From Bifidobacterium anseris (GTDB lineage Bacteria > Actinomycetota > Actinomycetes > Actinomycetales > Bifidobacteriaceae): 64,000 bases of DNA. Every line of letters begins with the position of its first letter. Position 1 is the first letter of the stretch. A model generated the notes under the pieces. The model did not search any database and was not told where the DNA came from. It worked only from the letters and a program-made list of their open reading frames with translations. Shown piece by piece: positions 50,784 to 59,272 of the stretch. The DNA is taken from the NCBI RefSeq assembly GCF_002860345.1, contig NZ_NMYC01000001.1, positions 682,001 through 746,000 on the forward strand, read 5' to 3'. Made by a program: the position numbers and the translations under genes.

Positions 50784-51776
50784 ATGAGCACGATCAACGA
50801 TGCCCTCATGCCCGCATCCAACCAGCCGACCGACGGTGAACACCCAGCAACCGACGGCGCCACGAATCCAACGTCCCCCACTGCTACCGGTAGCGCATCC
50901 GCTACGGGCAGCACTGCGACCGCTACCGGTAACGCTGCCACTACCGATAAGGCATCTGCTACCGGTAGTGCCATCTCTGCCGATACCGCCGACGCCAACA
51001 TCACTCCTATCGGCAGCACCTCCGACGCCGCTGCCGATAACACGTCTGTTACCGGTAGCGCTGCGACTACCGATAAGGCATCTGCTACCGGTAGCACAGT
51101 AAGCGATGTATCTGCCACCGGTAGTGACACCTCTGCCAACGCCAACGTCACCGCTACCGGCAGCACCACCGCGTTCTCCACGCATTCCACGCGCGCGTTG
51201 CGCGATCATCGTCCCGACGACGCGCATTCGACCGGCGTCGGCGACGCAGGACGCTGGTCCACACGCCGCATCGCGATGTACGCGCTGTTCGTCGCGCTTG
51301 CGATGGCCGTCAGCTTCCTCGAATTCCCGCTCATGCCCGCGGCTCCATGGCTCAAATACGACCCCTCCGGCGTCGTCTGCCTCGTCGCCGGTTTCGCCTT
51401 CGGCCCATCGGCGGCCGCGATCGTGAGCGTTCTCGGTTTCCTCCCCCACCTCTTCACGAATCCGTGGGGCACTCTGATGGCGGTGCTCGTCGCCCTCGCC
51501 CTTTCGGTGCCCGCCGCCCTCATCTACCGTCGCCGTCGCACGCGCGCGTCGGCGCTCGTCGGCATCCTCGTCGGCGCACTGATCGCGCTCGCAGTCGCAA
51601 TCGGCGCGAATCTTGTCATCACGCCGATGTACGCGTACATGTCGATGGCCGACGTCGCGAAGCTCATCGTTCCGGTGCTGCTGCCGTTCAACCTCATCAA
51701 GTTCGCGCTCAACGGCGTCATCACGTTCCTGATCTACAAGCCGATCTCCACGCTGCTCAACCGGGGTCAGCGGTGA
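50784..51776 (+). CDS. ribU: Riboflavin ECF transporter S-component with repeat-encoded N-terminal extension
   Basis: A 330-aa protein. The membrane domain begins near residue 156 (RRIAMYALFVALAMAVSFLEFPL) and has five or six TMs. RibU-type signatures are APWLKYDPSGVVCLVAGFAFGP and VLLPFNLIKFALNGVITFL. The FMN riboswitch directly ahead fixes the substrate as riboflavin. Residues 1-150 are unusual: a soluble Ser/Thr/Ala chain of ATGS, TTDKASATGS and AADN units encoded by dispersed repeats. S-components normally begin within a few residues of the first TM. ATG 50784 has GGAGC upstream. The stop overlaps the GTG of the ECF fusion by 4 bp (GTGA), so both are translated together. Confidence 0.92.
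   Translation: MSTINDALMPASNQPTDGEHPATDGATNPTSPTATGSASATGSTATATGNAATTDKASATGSAISADTADANITPIGSTSDAAADNTSVTGSAATTDKASATGSTVSDVSATGSDTSANANVTATGSTTAFSTHSTRALRDHRPDDAHSTGVGDAGRWSTRRIAMYALFVALAMAVSFLEFPLMPAAPWLKYDPSGVVCLVAGFAFGPSAAAIVSVLGFLPHLFTNPWGTLMAVLVALALSVPAALIYRRRRTRASALVGILVGALIALAVAIGANLVITPMYAYMSMADVAKLIVPVLLPFNLIKFALNGVITFLIYKPISTLLNRGQR
50875..51170. repeat. Dispersed repeats inside the ribU N-terminal extension
   Basis: About twelve copies, mostly the palindromic GCTACCGGTAGC form, with some TATCGGCAGC (forward) and CTACCGATAAG or CTGCCGATAAC (reverse) forms, all in frame. Confidence 0.78.
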
Positions 51777-54583
51777 CGGCCGCCCCTCGCACCGTCGTCG
51801 ACATGCGCGACGTGCGGTTCAGCTACGACAGCGGCGCGACCTGGACGCTCAACGGCGTCGATCTTCAGGTGCGCGAAGGCGAACGCGTCGCCCTCGTCGG
51901 ATCGAACGGCTCGGGCAAGTCGACGCTGTCGCTGCTCACCGCAGGACTCGCCGCCCCCGACGGCGGCACCGTGAAACTCGCCGGCGAATCCGTCTTCGAC
52001 GATGACGGCGGCGCGCACGCGGACGCGTACCGCCGCGCGCGCCGCGACATCGGCATCGTCTTTCAGAATCCGGAAGATCAGATCGTCACGACCGTCGTAA
52101 GCGAAGACGTCGCGTTCGGTCCAGAGAATCTCGCGACGCCGCGCGAGCAGATCGGCGAACGTGTGCATGACGCGCTCGCGACGGTCGGCATGACCACGTT
52201 CGCCGAGGCGAACCCGGTGGATCTTTCGGGCGGTCAGCAGCAGCGCGTCGCGATCGCCGGGATGCTCGCGATGCGTTCGCGACTGCTCATCCTCGATGAA
52301 CCGACGGCGATGCTCGATTCCGAGGCGCGCGCCGACGTGCTCGCCGCGCTCGACGATATCCAGGCGCGCGGCACCGCGATCATCATCGTGACCCACGACG
52401 CCACCGAGCTCGTGCACGCGACGCGCACGCTACGTCTGGAACACGGCCGTCTGCATCCGGTAACCGAATCCGCCCATCCACTGCCCGTAGTTTCCCCCTC
52501 GTCCTCCCCGACCCCGATGTCACTACCGGTAGCAACGTCCGATTCCCTATCGGCAGCGCCATCCAACTCGCTGCCGGCAGCGTCCTCTCCCGCCGATCTC
52601 TTATCGGGTGCACGTTCGGCGTCGGCTGCATCCTCTTCCGACTCTGATTCCTTACCGGATGCACCCTCCACGCATCGTCATGGGGTGCCGCCCGTAACAT
52701 CGACGCCGGCGGTCATCTTCGACCATGTGACCTTCCGCTACCCCGGCTGCGCCAACGCGGTACTCGACGACTTCTCGCTACGGGTGACGTCCGGCTCGAC
52801 GCTCGCGGTCGTCGGCAGGAACGGCTCGGGCAAGACGACCTTCGCGAAACTGTTGTGCGCCCTGCTGAAACCCGAGGCAGGATCGATTCGCGTCGCCGAC
52901 ATCGAACTCGTCCACGCGAATCGCAAGGAACGCGCGGCGCTGCGTCGCGGGCTCGGTTTCATCATGCAGCATCCCGAACGTCAGCTGTTCGCGAAGACGG
53001 TCGCGCAGGATGTGGCGTACGGTCCACACAACCAGGGGCTTTCCGACGCCGACGTGCAGGAGAGGGTGGACGAGGCGCTGCGGCTTGTCGGCGCCGAACA
53101 TCTGTCGGCGCGCGACCCCTTCACGCTTTCGGGCGGCCAGCAGCGGCTCGTCGCGATCGCCGGCGTGCTCGCATGCCACCCGAAAGTGCTCGTCATGGAC
53201 GAACCCACCGCGTCGCTCGACGACACGGCGCGCGCACGCATCCGCGACATCATCCGCAATCTGCGCATGCGCGGCGTCACGATCATCATGATTACGCACG
53301 ATCTCGCGATGGCGCATGCGCTCGCGGACGCCATCGTCGATTTCCCGCCGTCGAACATCGCGACAGCGCGCGCCGACACCTCCGATGCTACGGGCGGCAC
53401 GACGAACATCGCGAAAAACGACGCGCGCGTCCCCGTTTCCGAAGGCGCCGGCGACGTCTCCGCCACCGCTACCGGCAGCACTGCCGATAACGCTACCGGT
53501 AGTGAAACTGCCACCGGTAGCACTGCCGATAACGACGTCACTACCGGTAGCGGCAGCTCTGCCGATAACACCGCCGGCAACATTATCGGCAGCAGCGACG
53601 CTACCGGTAGCGGTCACACTACCAATAGCAACGCTGCCACCACTAACGGCAGCACGAGCCCTAGCGGCAGCACCACCGTTAACATCGCCACCACCCATAC
53701 CGCGCACCCGCACGTCGCTACCGGTAGCGACACCGCGCACGCCGCCGACACCGCGCACGCCCGCGATCGATCATCGCGAGACACGCCGCCGGAAACGATT
53801 TCCATGAGTGACCCCGACTATTCCTGGATATCCTCCCTCGACCCGCGCGCGAAGATGCTCGGCGTCCTTGCGCTCATGTTCACGGCTTTCGCGATGTCGA
53901 CGTGGCCGCAGCTCGCCGTCGGATTCGTCGCGACCACCGCGATCACGCTCGCGAGCCGTGTCGGTCTGCATCGTCTGCTTGCGTCGGTGCGCGTCTTCCT
54001 GATGCTGTTCGCCGTGAGCGGCCTGCTCAACCTCGCCGTCGTCCGCGACGGCACGCCGCTACTGCACATCGGCGGATGGACGATCACCACGGGAGGCGTA
54101 TACGTCGCGCTCCTTTATATTTTGCGTTTCGCGTTTGTCATCATCCTCGGTGCCGTCGTGTTGCTCACGACCACGCCGACGGCGATGTCGAACGCCTTCG
54201 AACGACTGCTGCATCCGCTGCGCCGATGGATCCACGTGCAGGAGATCTGTCTGGTGCTCTCGCTCGCGCTGCGGTTCCTCCCCACGCTTGTGCACGAAAC
54301 CGTCTCGATTCGCGACGCGCAGGCTGCGCGCGGCGGCTCGATCGAATCAGGCGGCATAATCAAACGGATGCATGCGATGTGCGCAATAGTCATCCCCGTG
54401 TTCGCCGGCGCGATACGACACGCCGACAACCTCGCACTCGCACTGGATGCCCGCTGCTATCAGGAAGGCGTACGACGCACACAGTGGCATCCGCTGACGA
54501 TGCGTACGCGCGACTGGCTGTTCTGCGGCGGCGTTGCAATCGTCATCGCGCTGGTCATTCTGGCACATGTGTTCAATATGTGA
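51773..54583 (+). CDS. Fused ECF transporter ATPase-ATPase-T protein (riboflavin/general)
   Basis: A 936-aa fusion. ATPase 1: Walker A GSNGSGKST (43-51), IGIVFQNPEDQ, signature DLSGGQQQRVAIAGML, Walker B LLILDEPTAMLD, IIVTHDATE. Linker 1 (about 226-312) is Ser/Pro/Ala-rich. ATPase 2: Walker A GRNGSGKTT (near 348), FIMQHPERQLF, signature TLSGGQQRLVAIAGV, Walker B VLVMDEPTASLD. Linker 2 (about 524-676) is ATGSTADN-like. The C-terminal EcfT domain (about 677-936) has DPRAKMLGVLALMFTA, several TMs and the coupling motif AQAARGGSIESGG. Both linkers are encoded by dispersed repeats. GTG 51773 overlaps the ribU stop. With RibU it makes a complete riboflavin importer, and it may also energise other S-components. 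Confidence 0.92.
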   Translation: MTAAPRTVVDMRDVRFSYDSGATWTLNGVDLQVREGERVALVGSNGSGKSTLSLLTAGLAAPDGGTVKLAGESVFDDDGGAHADAYRRARRDIGIVFQNPEDQIVTTVVSEDVAFGPENLATPREQIGERVHDALATVGMTTFAEANPVDLSGGQQQRVAIAGMLAMRSRLLILDEPTAMLDSEARADVLAALDDIQARGTAIIIVTHDATELVHATRTLRLEHGRLHPVTESAHPLPVVSPSSSPTPMSLPVATSDSLSAAPSNSLPAASSPADLLSGARSASAASSSDSDSLPDAPSTHRHGVPPVTSTPAVIFDHVTFRYPGCANAVLDDFSLRVTSGSTLAVVGRNGSGKTTFAKLLCALLKPEAGSIRVADIELVHANRKERAALRRGLGFIMQHPERQLFAKTVAQDVAYGPHNQGLSDADVQERVDEALRLVGAEHLSARDPFTLSGGQQRLVAIAGVLACHPKVLVMDEPTASLDDTARARIRDIIRNLRMRGVTIIMITHDLAMAHALADAIVDFPPSNIATARADTSDATGGTTNIAKNDARVPVSEGAGDVSATATGSTADNATGSETATGSTADNDVTTGSGSSADNTAGNIIGSSDATGSGHTTNSNAATTNGSTSPSGSTTVNIATTHTAHPHVATGSDTAHAADTAHARDRSSRDTPPETISMSDPDYSWISSLDPRAKMLGVLALMFTAFAMSTWPQLAVGFVATTAITLASRVGLHRLLASVRVFLMLFAVSGLLNLAVVRDGTPLLHIGGWTITTGGVYVALLYILRFAFVIILGAVVLLTTTPTAMSNAFERLLHPLRRWIHVQEICLVLSLALRFLPTLVHETVSIRDAQAARGGSIESGGIIKRMHAMCAIVIPVFAGAIRHADNLALALDARCYQEGVRRTQWHPLTMRTRDWLFCGGVAIVIALVILAHVFNM
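52470..52705. repeat. Dispersed repeats in ECF linker 1
   Basis: About seven diverged copies, including CTACCGGTAGC, CTATCGGCAGC, CTTATCGGGTGC and, last, the reverse CCGCCCGTAAC at about 52689. Confidence 0.65.
53385..53735. repeat. Dispersed repeats in ECF linker 2
   Basis: Starts with a forward CTACGGGCGGC (about 53390) and continues with about twelve palindromic or diverged copies (GCTACCGGTAGC, CTGCCGATAAC, CTAGCGGCAGC). Confidence 0.7.
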
Positions 54584-54808
54584 ACAAAACGCGTGAGGCA
54601 GGTCACAATATGCCATGATGTCTTTCAGCGACAAGCGAACAAGTGATGACACAATCTTCATCTGTTCGCAAAACAGAGACGAATCAACGTCAACGGAGCG
54701 GAAATCATCGCCCACGGTTCCCACAAGGAACAAGCCGTGTACGAATTCCCTTCGCGAGTCGTATATGTGCGGCCGTCCGGCAACCACGGACAGCCGCACA
54801 TCTTTTTT
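54584..54808 (+). ncRNA. Structured 3' region with terminator, possible small RNA
   Basis: This 225-bp stretch after the ECF fusion has no credible ORF but has strong structure. TGTTCA-n5-TGAACA (54570-54586) spans the stop codon. A hairpin with GCGAACA (54635-54641) pairing TGTTCGC (54663-54669), plus an inner GATGA/TCATC stem, follows. The last element is a 15-bp terminator with one mismatch (arms 54765-54779 and 54787-54801) and CTTTTTT. It could be a long 3' UTR or an independent sRNA. Confidence 0.5.
54765..54808 (+). terminator. Intrinsic terminator, ECF operon or sRNA
   Basis: ATGTGCGGCCGTCCG pairs with CGGACAGCCGCACAT (one mismatch), loop GCAACCA, then CTTTTTT. Confidence 0.92.
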
Positions 54809-55110
54809 CGCGTCCGACGATCGTCAATCCGCTGATGTCGCGTCGCACGCCGTGACATCGCTGCCCGTAAGCGCGCACGTCCCGTAAGCAATGCGCCGCC
54901 CGTAAGCGAGACCTTCCCGTGAACGATGCACTACCCGTACGCGAGACATCCTCTGTACCAACGCTGCCCGTAAGCGAGACCCTCCCGTAGAGCGTTGTGC
55001 CATCTGTAGACACGTGCTCCCCGTAAGCACAACACACTTCCCGTAAGCATGTGCTACCCGTAAGCACACACTCCCGTAAGCACACACTCCCGTAAGCGAG
55101 ACGTTGCGCA
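54809..55110. repeat. Reverse-only dispersed repeats before the aldo/keto reductase
   Basis: About eleven reverse copies (CTGCCCGTAAGC, CCGCCCGTAAGC, CTACCCGTACG, CTACCCGTAAGC), some shortened to CTCCCGTAAGC or CTTCCCGTAAGC, between about 54863 and 55095. Confidence 0.72.
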
Positions 55111-55231
55111 ACAGGGTGCGGCGAGCGCGCGTTCCTCGCATCGCTGATTACGGCGCGCGTCAGGCGCTCCCCTTCTACGATGGGACGCACAGGAACAAGT
55201 CCTTTCGATCTCGGCGCCGTCATTCCGCGGT

Positions 55232-55276
55232 GCACAACGCGCACAACGCGCACAACGCGCACACAGCGCACACAGC
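55232..55276. repeat. Five 9-bp direct repeats upstream of the aldo/keto reductase
   Basis: GCACAACGC three times and GCACACAGC twice, contiguous, ending about 60 bp before GTG 55335, in the presumed leader. Confidence 0.75.
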
Positions 55277-55334
55277 GCACGCGGCGCGCAGACGGATCGG
55301 AGGGATGTCACAGCGAACGAGGAATCGAGGAATC

Positions 55335-56165
55335 GTGAAGCCCACAGCACATGACGTCATACTCAACAACGACGTGCTCATCCCACAGGTCGGTCTCGGC
55401 GTCTTCCGGACGCCCGACGGCCCGACGACCGTCGACGCCGTGCACGCGGCACTCGAATGCGGCTACCGTCACATCGACACGGCGAGCATCTACGGCAACG
55501 AGGAGTCGGTCGGCGAGGCCGTCGCCACGAGCGGCGTGCCACGCGAGGACGTGTTCATCACGACGAAGCTGTGGAACGAAGACATCCGCAAGCACCGCAC
55601 GATGGACGCGTTCCAGGAGAGCCTCAACCGTCTCGGCACCGACTACGTCGACCTCTACCTCATCCATTGGCCGGCGGAAGGCTGGCAGGACGCGTGGGAC
55701 GCGATGCAGGAGATCTACCGCAGCGGCCGCGCACGCGCCATCGGCGTAAGCAACTTCGCGAAGAACCACCTCGATGAGCTGCTGGCGAACACCGACGTCA
55801 AGCCGGCGGTCAACCAGATCGAATCGTCGCCGACCTTCCCGAATCAGGACATGGTCGGCTACTGCCGCAAGCTGGGCATCGCCGTCGAAGCGTGGAGCCC
55901 ACTCGGAGGCACCGGCAGCGATCTGCTCAAGGACGAACGACTCATCGAAATCGGTGAAAAGTACGGCAAGTCGTCGGCGCAGGTCGTCATCCGTTGGCAT
56001 CTGCAGCGTGACGTCATCGCGCTGCCGAAGTCGGTGCACAGCACGCGCATCCAGCAGAACATCAACGTCTTCGATTTCGAACTCGACGACGAGGACATGC
56101 GCAAGATCAGCGCGATGGACACCGGCAAGCGCAACGGCGCCGACCCGAACGACTTCGACTTCTGA
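55335..56165 (+). CDS. Aldo/keto reductase (2,5-diketo-D-gluconate reductase-like)
   Basis: A 276-aa NADPH-dependent (beta/alpha)8 oxidoreductase. The catalytic tetrad is visible: Asp in HIDTASIYGNEESVG, Tyr of the same segment (IYG), Lys in ITTKLWNEDI and His in LYLIHWPAEG. The family motif GVSNFAKNHLDELL follows, and the cofactor-binding IALPKSVHSTRIQQNINVF lies near the C-terminus. GTG 55335 is chosen because GAGGAATC precedes it; ATG 55307 has GGAGGG at only one nt distance. The physiological substrate is unknown; general aldehyde or keto-sugar reduction is likely. Confidence 0.92.
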   Translation: MKPTAHDVILNNDVLIPQVGLGVFRTPDGPTTVDAVHAALECGYRHIDTASIYGNEESVGEAVATSGVPREDVFITTKLWNEDIRKHRTMDAFQESLNRLGTDYVDLYLIHWPAEGWQDAWDAMQEIYRSGRARAIGVSNFAKNHLDELLANTDVKPAVNQIESSPTFPNQDMVGYCRKLGIAVEAWSPLGGTGSDLLKDERLIEIGEKYGKSSAQVVIRWHLQRDVIALPKSVHSTRIQQNINVFDFELDDEDMRKISAMDTGKRNGADPNDFDF

Positions 56166-56280
56166 CGCCACGCGCCGGCGTCGTCTTCGCTGGTGCGTCG
56201 ATCGGGTGCGTCGGATATGATGGTGCGGTTACGCACTTGATGAATCGATGAATCACGTCACAAGAAGGAAGACGACACCC

Positions 56281-56586
56281 ATGGCATTGACGAAGAAGCA
56301 GACGAAGCAGCTGCGCGCGATGGCGAACCAGCTCAAGCCGCTCGTGTACATCGGCAAGAATGACCTGAGCGAATCCGCGATCAGGCAGGCGGACGAGACG
56401 ATTGAGAAGCGCGAACTGATCAAGGGACAGGTCCAGGACGGCTCCGGCATGGATGCGCGCGAGGCCGCCGAACGTCTCGCCGACGCACTCGGCGCCGACG
56501 TCGTGCAGGTCATCGGCAACCGTTTCATCCTGTTCCGCGTCTCGAAGCGCGACGACGTCGAGCACATCCGCCTCGTGCGCGAGTGA
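56281..56586 (+). CDS. YhbY/CRM-domain ribosome-associated protein
   Basis: A 101-aa single CRM-domain RNA-binding protein that associates with pre-50S subunits in other bacteria. Signatures: MALTKKQTKQLRAMANQLKP, LVYIGKNDLSESAIRQADE, then ALGADVVQVIGNRFILFR near the C-terminus, the typical GNRF-x-L-x-R strand. ATG 56281 follows AAGAAGGAAG at good distance. A perfect terminator follows at 56669. It is monocistronic by spacing. Confidence 0.9.
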   Translation: MALTKKQTKQLRAMANQLKPLVYIGKNDLSESAIRQADETIEKRELIKGQVQDGSGMDAREAAERLADALGADVVQVIGNRFILFRVSKRDDVEHIRLVRE

Positions 56587-56668
56587 GACTGCGCGCGAAC
56601 AAGATTGTGCGCATGTGAGACTGCGCGAGTGAGTCACCGTCGATTGAACGACGACGCAAACGAAGAAT

Positions 56669-56721
56669 GATGTGGGGATGGATTCCGCAGCTGTTGGCGG
56701 AATCCATCCCCACATCGTTTT
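56669..56721 (+). terminator. Strong intrinsic terminator after the YhbY gene
   Basis: Perfect 20-bp stem (GATGTGGGGATGGATTCCGC and complement), loop AGCTGTTG, then GTTTT. Confidence 0.93.
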
Positions 56722-56738
56722 CATCGCACGCCCGCGGC

Positions 56739-56888
56739 CAACCTACGGGTGGCACGCCATAATCGCTTACGGGCAGCACTGCTTACGGGCAGCACATCGC
56801 AATCCCTTACGGGCAGCACTGCTTACGGGCAGCACTCTGTGATTCTTACGGGCGGCACATCGCAATCCCTTATGGGCGGCACATCCCG
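56739..56888. repeat. Forward-only dispersed repeats before the tenA stop
   Basis: Seven forward copies (CCTACGGGTGGC, CTTACGGGCAGC five times or near, CTTATGGGCGGC) in 140 bp, abutting the 3' end of the minus-strand tenA gene; several share the context ACTGCTTACGGGCAGCAC. Confidence 0.78.
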
Positions 56889-56893
56889 TCGAT

Positions 56894-57643
56894 TCACTGC
56901 GCGTCGATCGCCGCCCATTGCGGCTTCCAGCTCATCTGTTCGTCGTATGCGCTCGCCCAGAACATGTATTCGTTCTCGACGCCGTGGATGAACAGTTCGA
57001 CGAGCCGCTCGCGTTTCTCTTCGTCGGCGTGCGCGACGAGTCGTTCGATGTGCGCGAGCAGCCACGCCGACGACTGCCAGAACTCGTCGGTCTTGTAGGT
57101 GTCGATCCAACTCTTGTACGGGTTGTCGTCGAGCGTGTCGGCGAATTCGGCCGCGAGCCGCTGCCCGTAGTCGGCGTACACCCAGGCGCACGGCAGCACG
57201 GCGACGAGCACGTCGAGCAGGTCGCCGCCGTACGCGACCGACAGCATGTGCGTCGTGTACGCGCGTGCGAACGCCGACTGTTTCGCGTGCGCCATCTCCT
57301 CGGGCGTAATGCCGTACGACGCCAGATAGTCGCTGTGCAACGATTTCTCGACATCGAAGATCGCGCGCTGCACGTCGACCATGAACTTCATGATCTCCGC
57401 ATCGTCGGTCTTCGTGAGCGCGAGCGCATGCACCTTCGCGTAATCGTTGAGATACAGCTCGTCCTGCTTGAGATAGAACGCGAACTTGCGTGTCGGCAAC
57501 GTGCCCGCGCCGAGTTCGCGAATGAACGGTTGCCTGTAGCCTTCCTCCCATACCAGATTCGCCGCGTCGCGCATCCGCTGTGCAAACGGCGGCAGATTCG
57601 TCAGCGTGATGGCGGATGCGTTGCCGGATTCGGCTGTAGTCAT
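56894..57643 (-). CDS. tenA: TenA-family thiaminase II / aminopyrimidine aminohydrolase
   Basis: A 249-aa all-helical protein that salvages thiamin pyrimidine by hydrolysing aminopyrimidine precursors. TenA features: FIRELGAGTLPTRKFAFYLKQDELYLNDYAKV (with the conserved DxxYL), the catalytic Cys in VLPCAWVYADYG (near 152), YKSWIDTY, and the C-terminal Glu in GVENEYMFWASAYD. ATG 57643 follows GGGAGACG. The TPP riboswitch immediately upstream ties it to thiamin supply, together with the two YkoE importers of this window. Confidence 0.95.
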   Translation of the reverse strand: MTTAESGNASAITLTNLPPFAQRMRDAANLVWEEGYRQPFIRELGAGTLPTRKFAFYLKQDELYLNDYAKVHALALTKTDDAEIMKFMVDVQRAIFDVEKSLHSDYLASYGITPEEMAHAKQSAFARAYTTHMLSVAYGGDLLDVLVAVLPCAWVYADYGQRLAAEFADTLDDNPYKSWIDTYKTDEFWQSSAWLLAHIERLVAHADEEKRERLVELFIHGVENEYMFWASAYDEQMSWKPQWAAIDAQ

Positions 57644-57651
57644 AATCGTCT

Positions 57652-57760
57652 CCCTACGATGGTGTCAACCAACAGGTTCAAAGGGTCAGACCGAAGTCTT
57701 CTCAACCCCTGACGTACTCACGCGGATCGCGTAATCGCTTCGGGGTTCCCCTGCGTGTGT
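57652..57760 (-). ncRNA. TPP riboswitch (THI element)
   Basis: On the minus strand: CGCAGGGGAACCCC, then GGGTTGAGAAGACTTCGGTC, CTGACCCTTTGAACCTGT and ACACCATCGTAGGGA. The last block is the classic 3' end of the THI box. The CUGAGA core reads TTGAGA here, with conserved flanks. The ribosome site of tenA (GGGAG) is inside the 3' P1 strand, so ligand binding should block translation. Confidence 0.93.
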
Positions 57761-57824
57761 GTCGCGCATGACGCGCGCCCCCAGTATGTCAGCATTCCCC
57801 GACGACCCCGCGCATACGGGCAGC

Positions 57825-58372
57825 CGTTGAGATTACGGGTGGTCGTCGTTCTTACGGGTAGCCTCACTCTGTACGGGTTGCAGTCATTTCTTCGTTACGG
57901 GTGGCCGGCGTTGTTACGGGTGGTCGTTCTCTTGCGGACAGTCGCATGGCTTACGGGGTAGCGGCCTGCCGATCGCGTACGGGCGGCGGCTTCTTCTTAC
58001 GGGCAGCCTTGCCTCCGCCCGCACGACGACCACCCATAAGAGAGCGACCACCCGTAAGAACGATGATCGCCCGCAGCAGTGATGGCACCCCGTAAGCGAA
58101 CGATCATGTGCTGGCGCAACGACTACCCATAAGAGAACAGCTACCCGTAAGAGAACAACTACCCGCAACGGCGATAGCTACCCGTAACGACAGCAGCTAC
58201 CCATAACAGTGATGACTGCCAGCAACGACGACTACCCGTAAGAAATCCGCCGCCCGTAAGAACGACGGCTGCCCGTCAGAGAAGAGCAGCTGCCCGTAGA
58301 TGACTACCCGTAAGAGAACAGCTGCCCGTAACGGCGACGACTACCCGTAGGAACGCCGACCGTCCGTAGACG
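57825..58372. repeat. Longest two-armed dispersed-repeat cluster in the window
   Basis: About nine forward copies (TTACGGGTGGT, TTACGGGTAGC, GTACGGGTTGC, TTACGGGCAGC) run from about 57833 to 58006. About 17 reverse copies (CCACCCATAAG, CTACCCGTAAG, CTGCCCGTAACG and others) run from about 58028 to 58366, many spaced 18-19 bp apart. The switch is at about 58010-58028. No gene is supported. Confidence 0.82.
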
Positions 58373-58400
58373 ATTTGCCGCTGGCATGCGGGGGATTTCG

Positions 58401-58406
58401 TATACT
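58401..58406 (+). promoter_or_regulatory. -10 element for leaderless yccF mRNA
   Basis: TATACT, 6 nt before ATG 58413, with no ribosome site. Confidence 0.6.
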
Positions 58407-58412
58407 ACTGGT

Positions 58413-58772
58413 ATGAGATTGATCGGCAATATTCTGTGGCTCATCCTTGGCGGTCTGGAGATCGCGTTCGCGTGGCTCGTTGTCGCTCTTGTGCTGTGCA
58501 TCACGATCGTCGGCATTCCACTCGGGGTCCAGGCGTTCAAGATGGCGAAGCTGACGCTGACGCCCTTCGGCACGCATGTCGTCTACGGCGGCGGTGCCGG
58601 ATCGCTGCTGCTCAACATCATCTGGGTCGTGCTCGTCGGTCTGTGGATGGCGATCGGCTACTGCGTCGCCGGCCTGGTCAACTGCATCACGATCATCGGC
58701 GTGCCCTTCGGCATCCAGAGCTTCAAGATGGCCAAGCTGGCGCTGTGGCCCTTCGGCTCACAGATCATCTGA
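58413..58772 (+). CDS. YccF-family inner-membrane protein
   Basis: A 119-aa protein with two internally similar halves: MRLIGNILWLILGGLEIAF then ITIVGIPLGVQAFKMAKLTLTPFG; and LLLNIIWVVLVGLWMAIGY then ITIIGVPFGIQSFKMAKLALWPFG. Each half has two TM stretches. This duplicated I-x-G-I/V-P-x-G-x-Q-x-F-K-x-A motif defines the YccF domain family. Its function is not established. ATG 58413 is supported by the -10 hexamer 6 nt upstream. A terminator follows the stop by 25 bp. Confidence 0.92.
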   Translation: MRLIGNILWLILGGLEIAFAWLVVALVLCITIVGIPLGVQAFKMAKLTLTPFGTHVVYGGGAGSLLLNIIWVVLVGLWMAIGYCVAGLVNCITIIGVPFGIQSFKMAKLALWPFGSQII

Positions 58773-58797
58773 GACAGCCCAACCACATCCAACAGCG

Positions 58798-58848
58798 CAG
58801 GGGCGGCCCGCATCCCGTCATCGAGAAGCGGTCCGCCCCTGACCTTTT
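58798..58848 (+). terminator. Intrinsic terminator after the yccF gene
   Basis: CAGGGGCGG (58798-58806) pairs with CCGCCCCTG (58833-58841), inner loop partly structured, then ACCTTTTCC. Confidence 0.75.
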
Positions 58849-58903
58849 CCCCCGTCCGACCTTCCCCGCGCGTCACTCACCCGCGCCGACCGTCGACCGC
58901 CGA

Positions 58904-59272
58904 TCAATAGCCGTGCGAATGCAGGTACGCGTCGTCGAATCCGAAGTAGTGCCCGATCTCGTGCAGCACCGTCTTCTGGATCTGCGTGATGAGTTCCTTG
59001 TGCGTGTGGCAGACGCGCTCGTGCGGGCCGCGGAAGATCGTGATGACGTCCGGCAGTTCGCCAGCGAAGCTGAACCCGCGTTTCGTGATCGGCGTGCCCT
59101 GATAGAGGCCGAGCAGTTCGCCGTGTTCGACGTGGGCCGACGCGAGCTGTTCCTTCGACGGTTCGTCGGCCGTCGTGATCGCGATGTTCTGCAGTGCATC
59201 CTTGAATTTCTGCGGCAGCCCCGCGATCGCCTCGCGCACGGCGGCGTCGAAGTCGCGCTTACTGATCTCCAT
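58904..59272 (-). CDS. Zincin-like metallopeptidase family protein
   Basis: A 122-aa minimal zinc protease of the PF06262 (DUF1025) type. The zinc motif HEIGHYFGFDD lies at about residues 103-113 (HExxH plus downstream Asp). ITIFRGPHERVCHT is typical of the family just upstream. There is no signal peptide, so it is cytoplasmic; the substrate is unknown. ATG 59272 follows GGAAGGAGACG, which lies within the end of mazG; the genes overlap by 14 nt and are probably co-translated. Confidence 0.88.
   Translation of the reverse strand: MEISKRDFDAAVREAIAGLPQKFKDALQNIAITTADEPSKEQLASAHVEHGELLGLYQGTPITKRGFSFAGELPDVITIFRGPHERVCHTHKELITQIQKTVLHEIGHYFGFDDAYLHSHGY

Noticed and set aside
54615-54887. Small ORFs in the 54.6-54.9 kb region
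   Set aside because: They run through the hairpins and the terminator with no ribosome site; a structured RNA explains the region better.
57825-58372. CRISPR array
   Set aside because: The repeated unit is only 11-12 bp, degenerate and present in both orientations; spacers are irregular and no cas gene is near.
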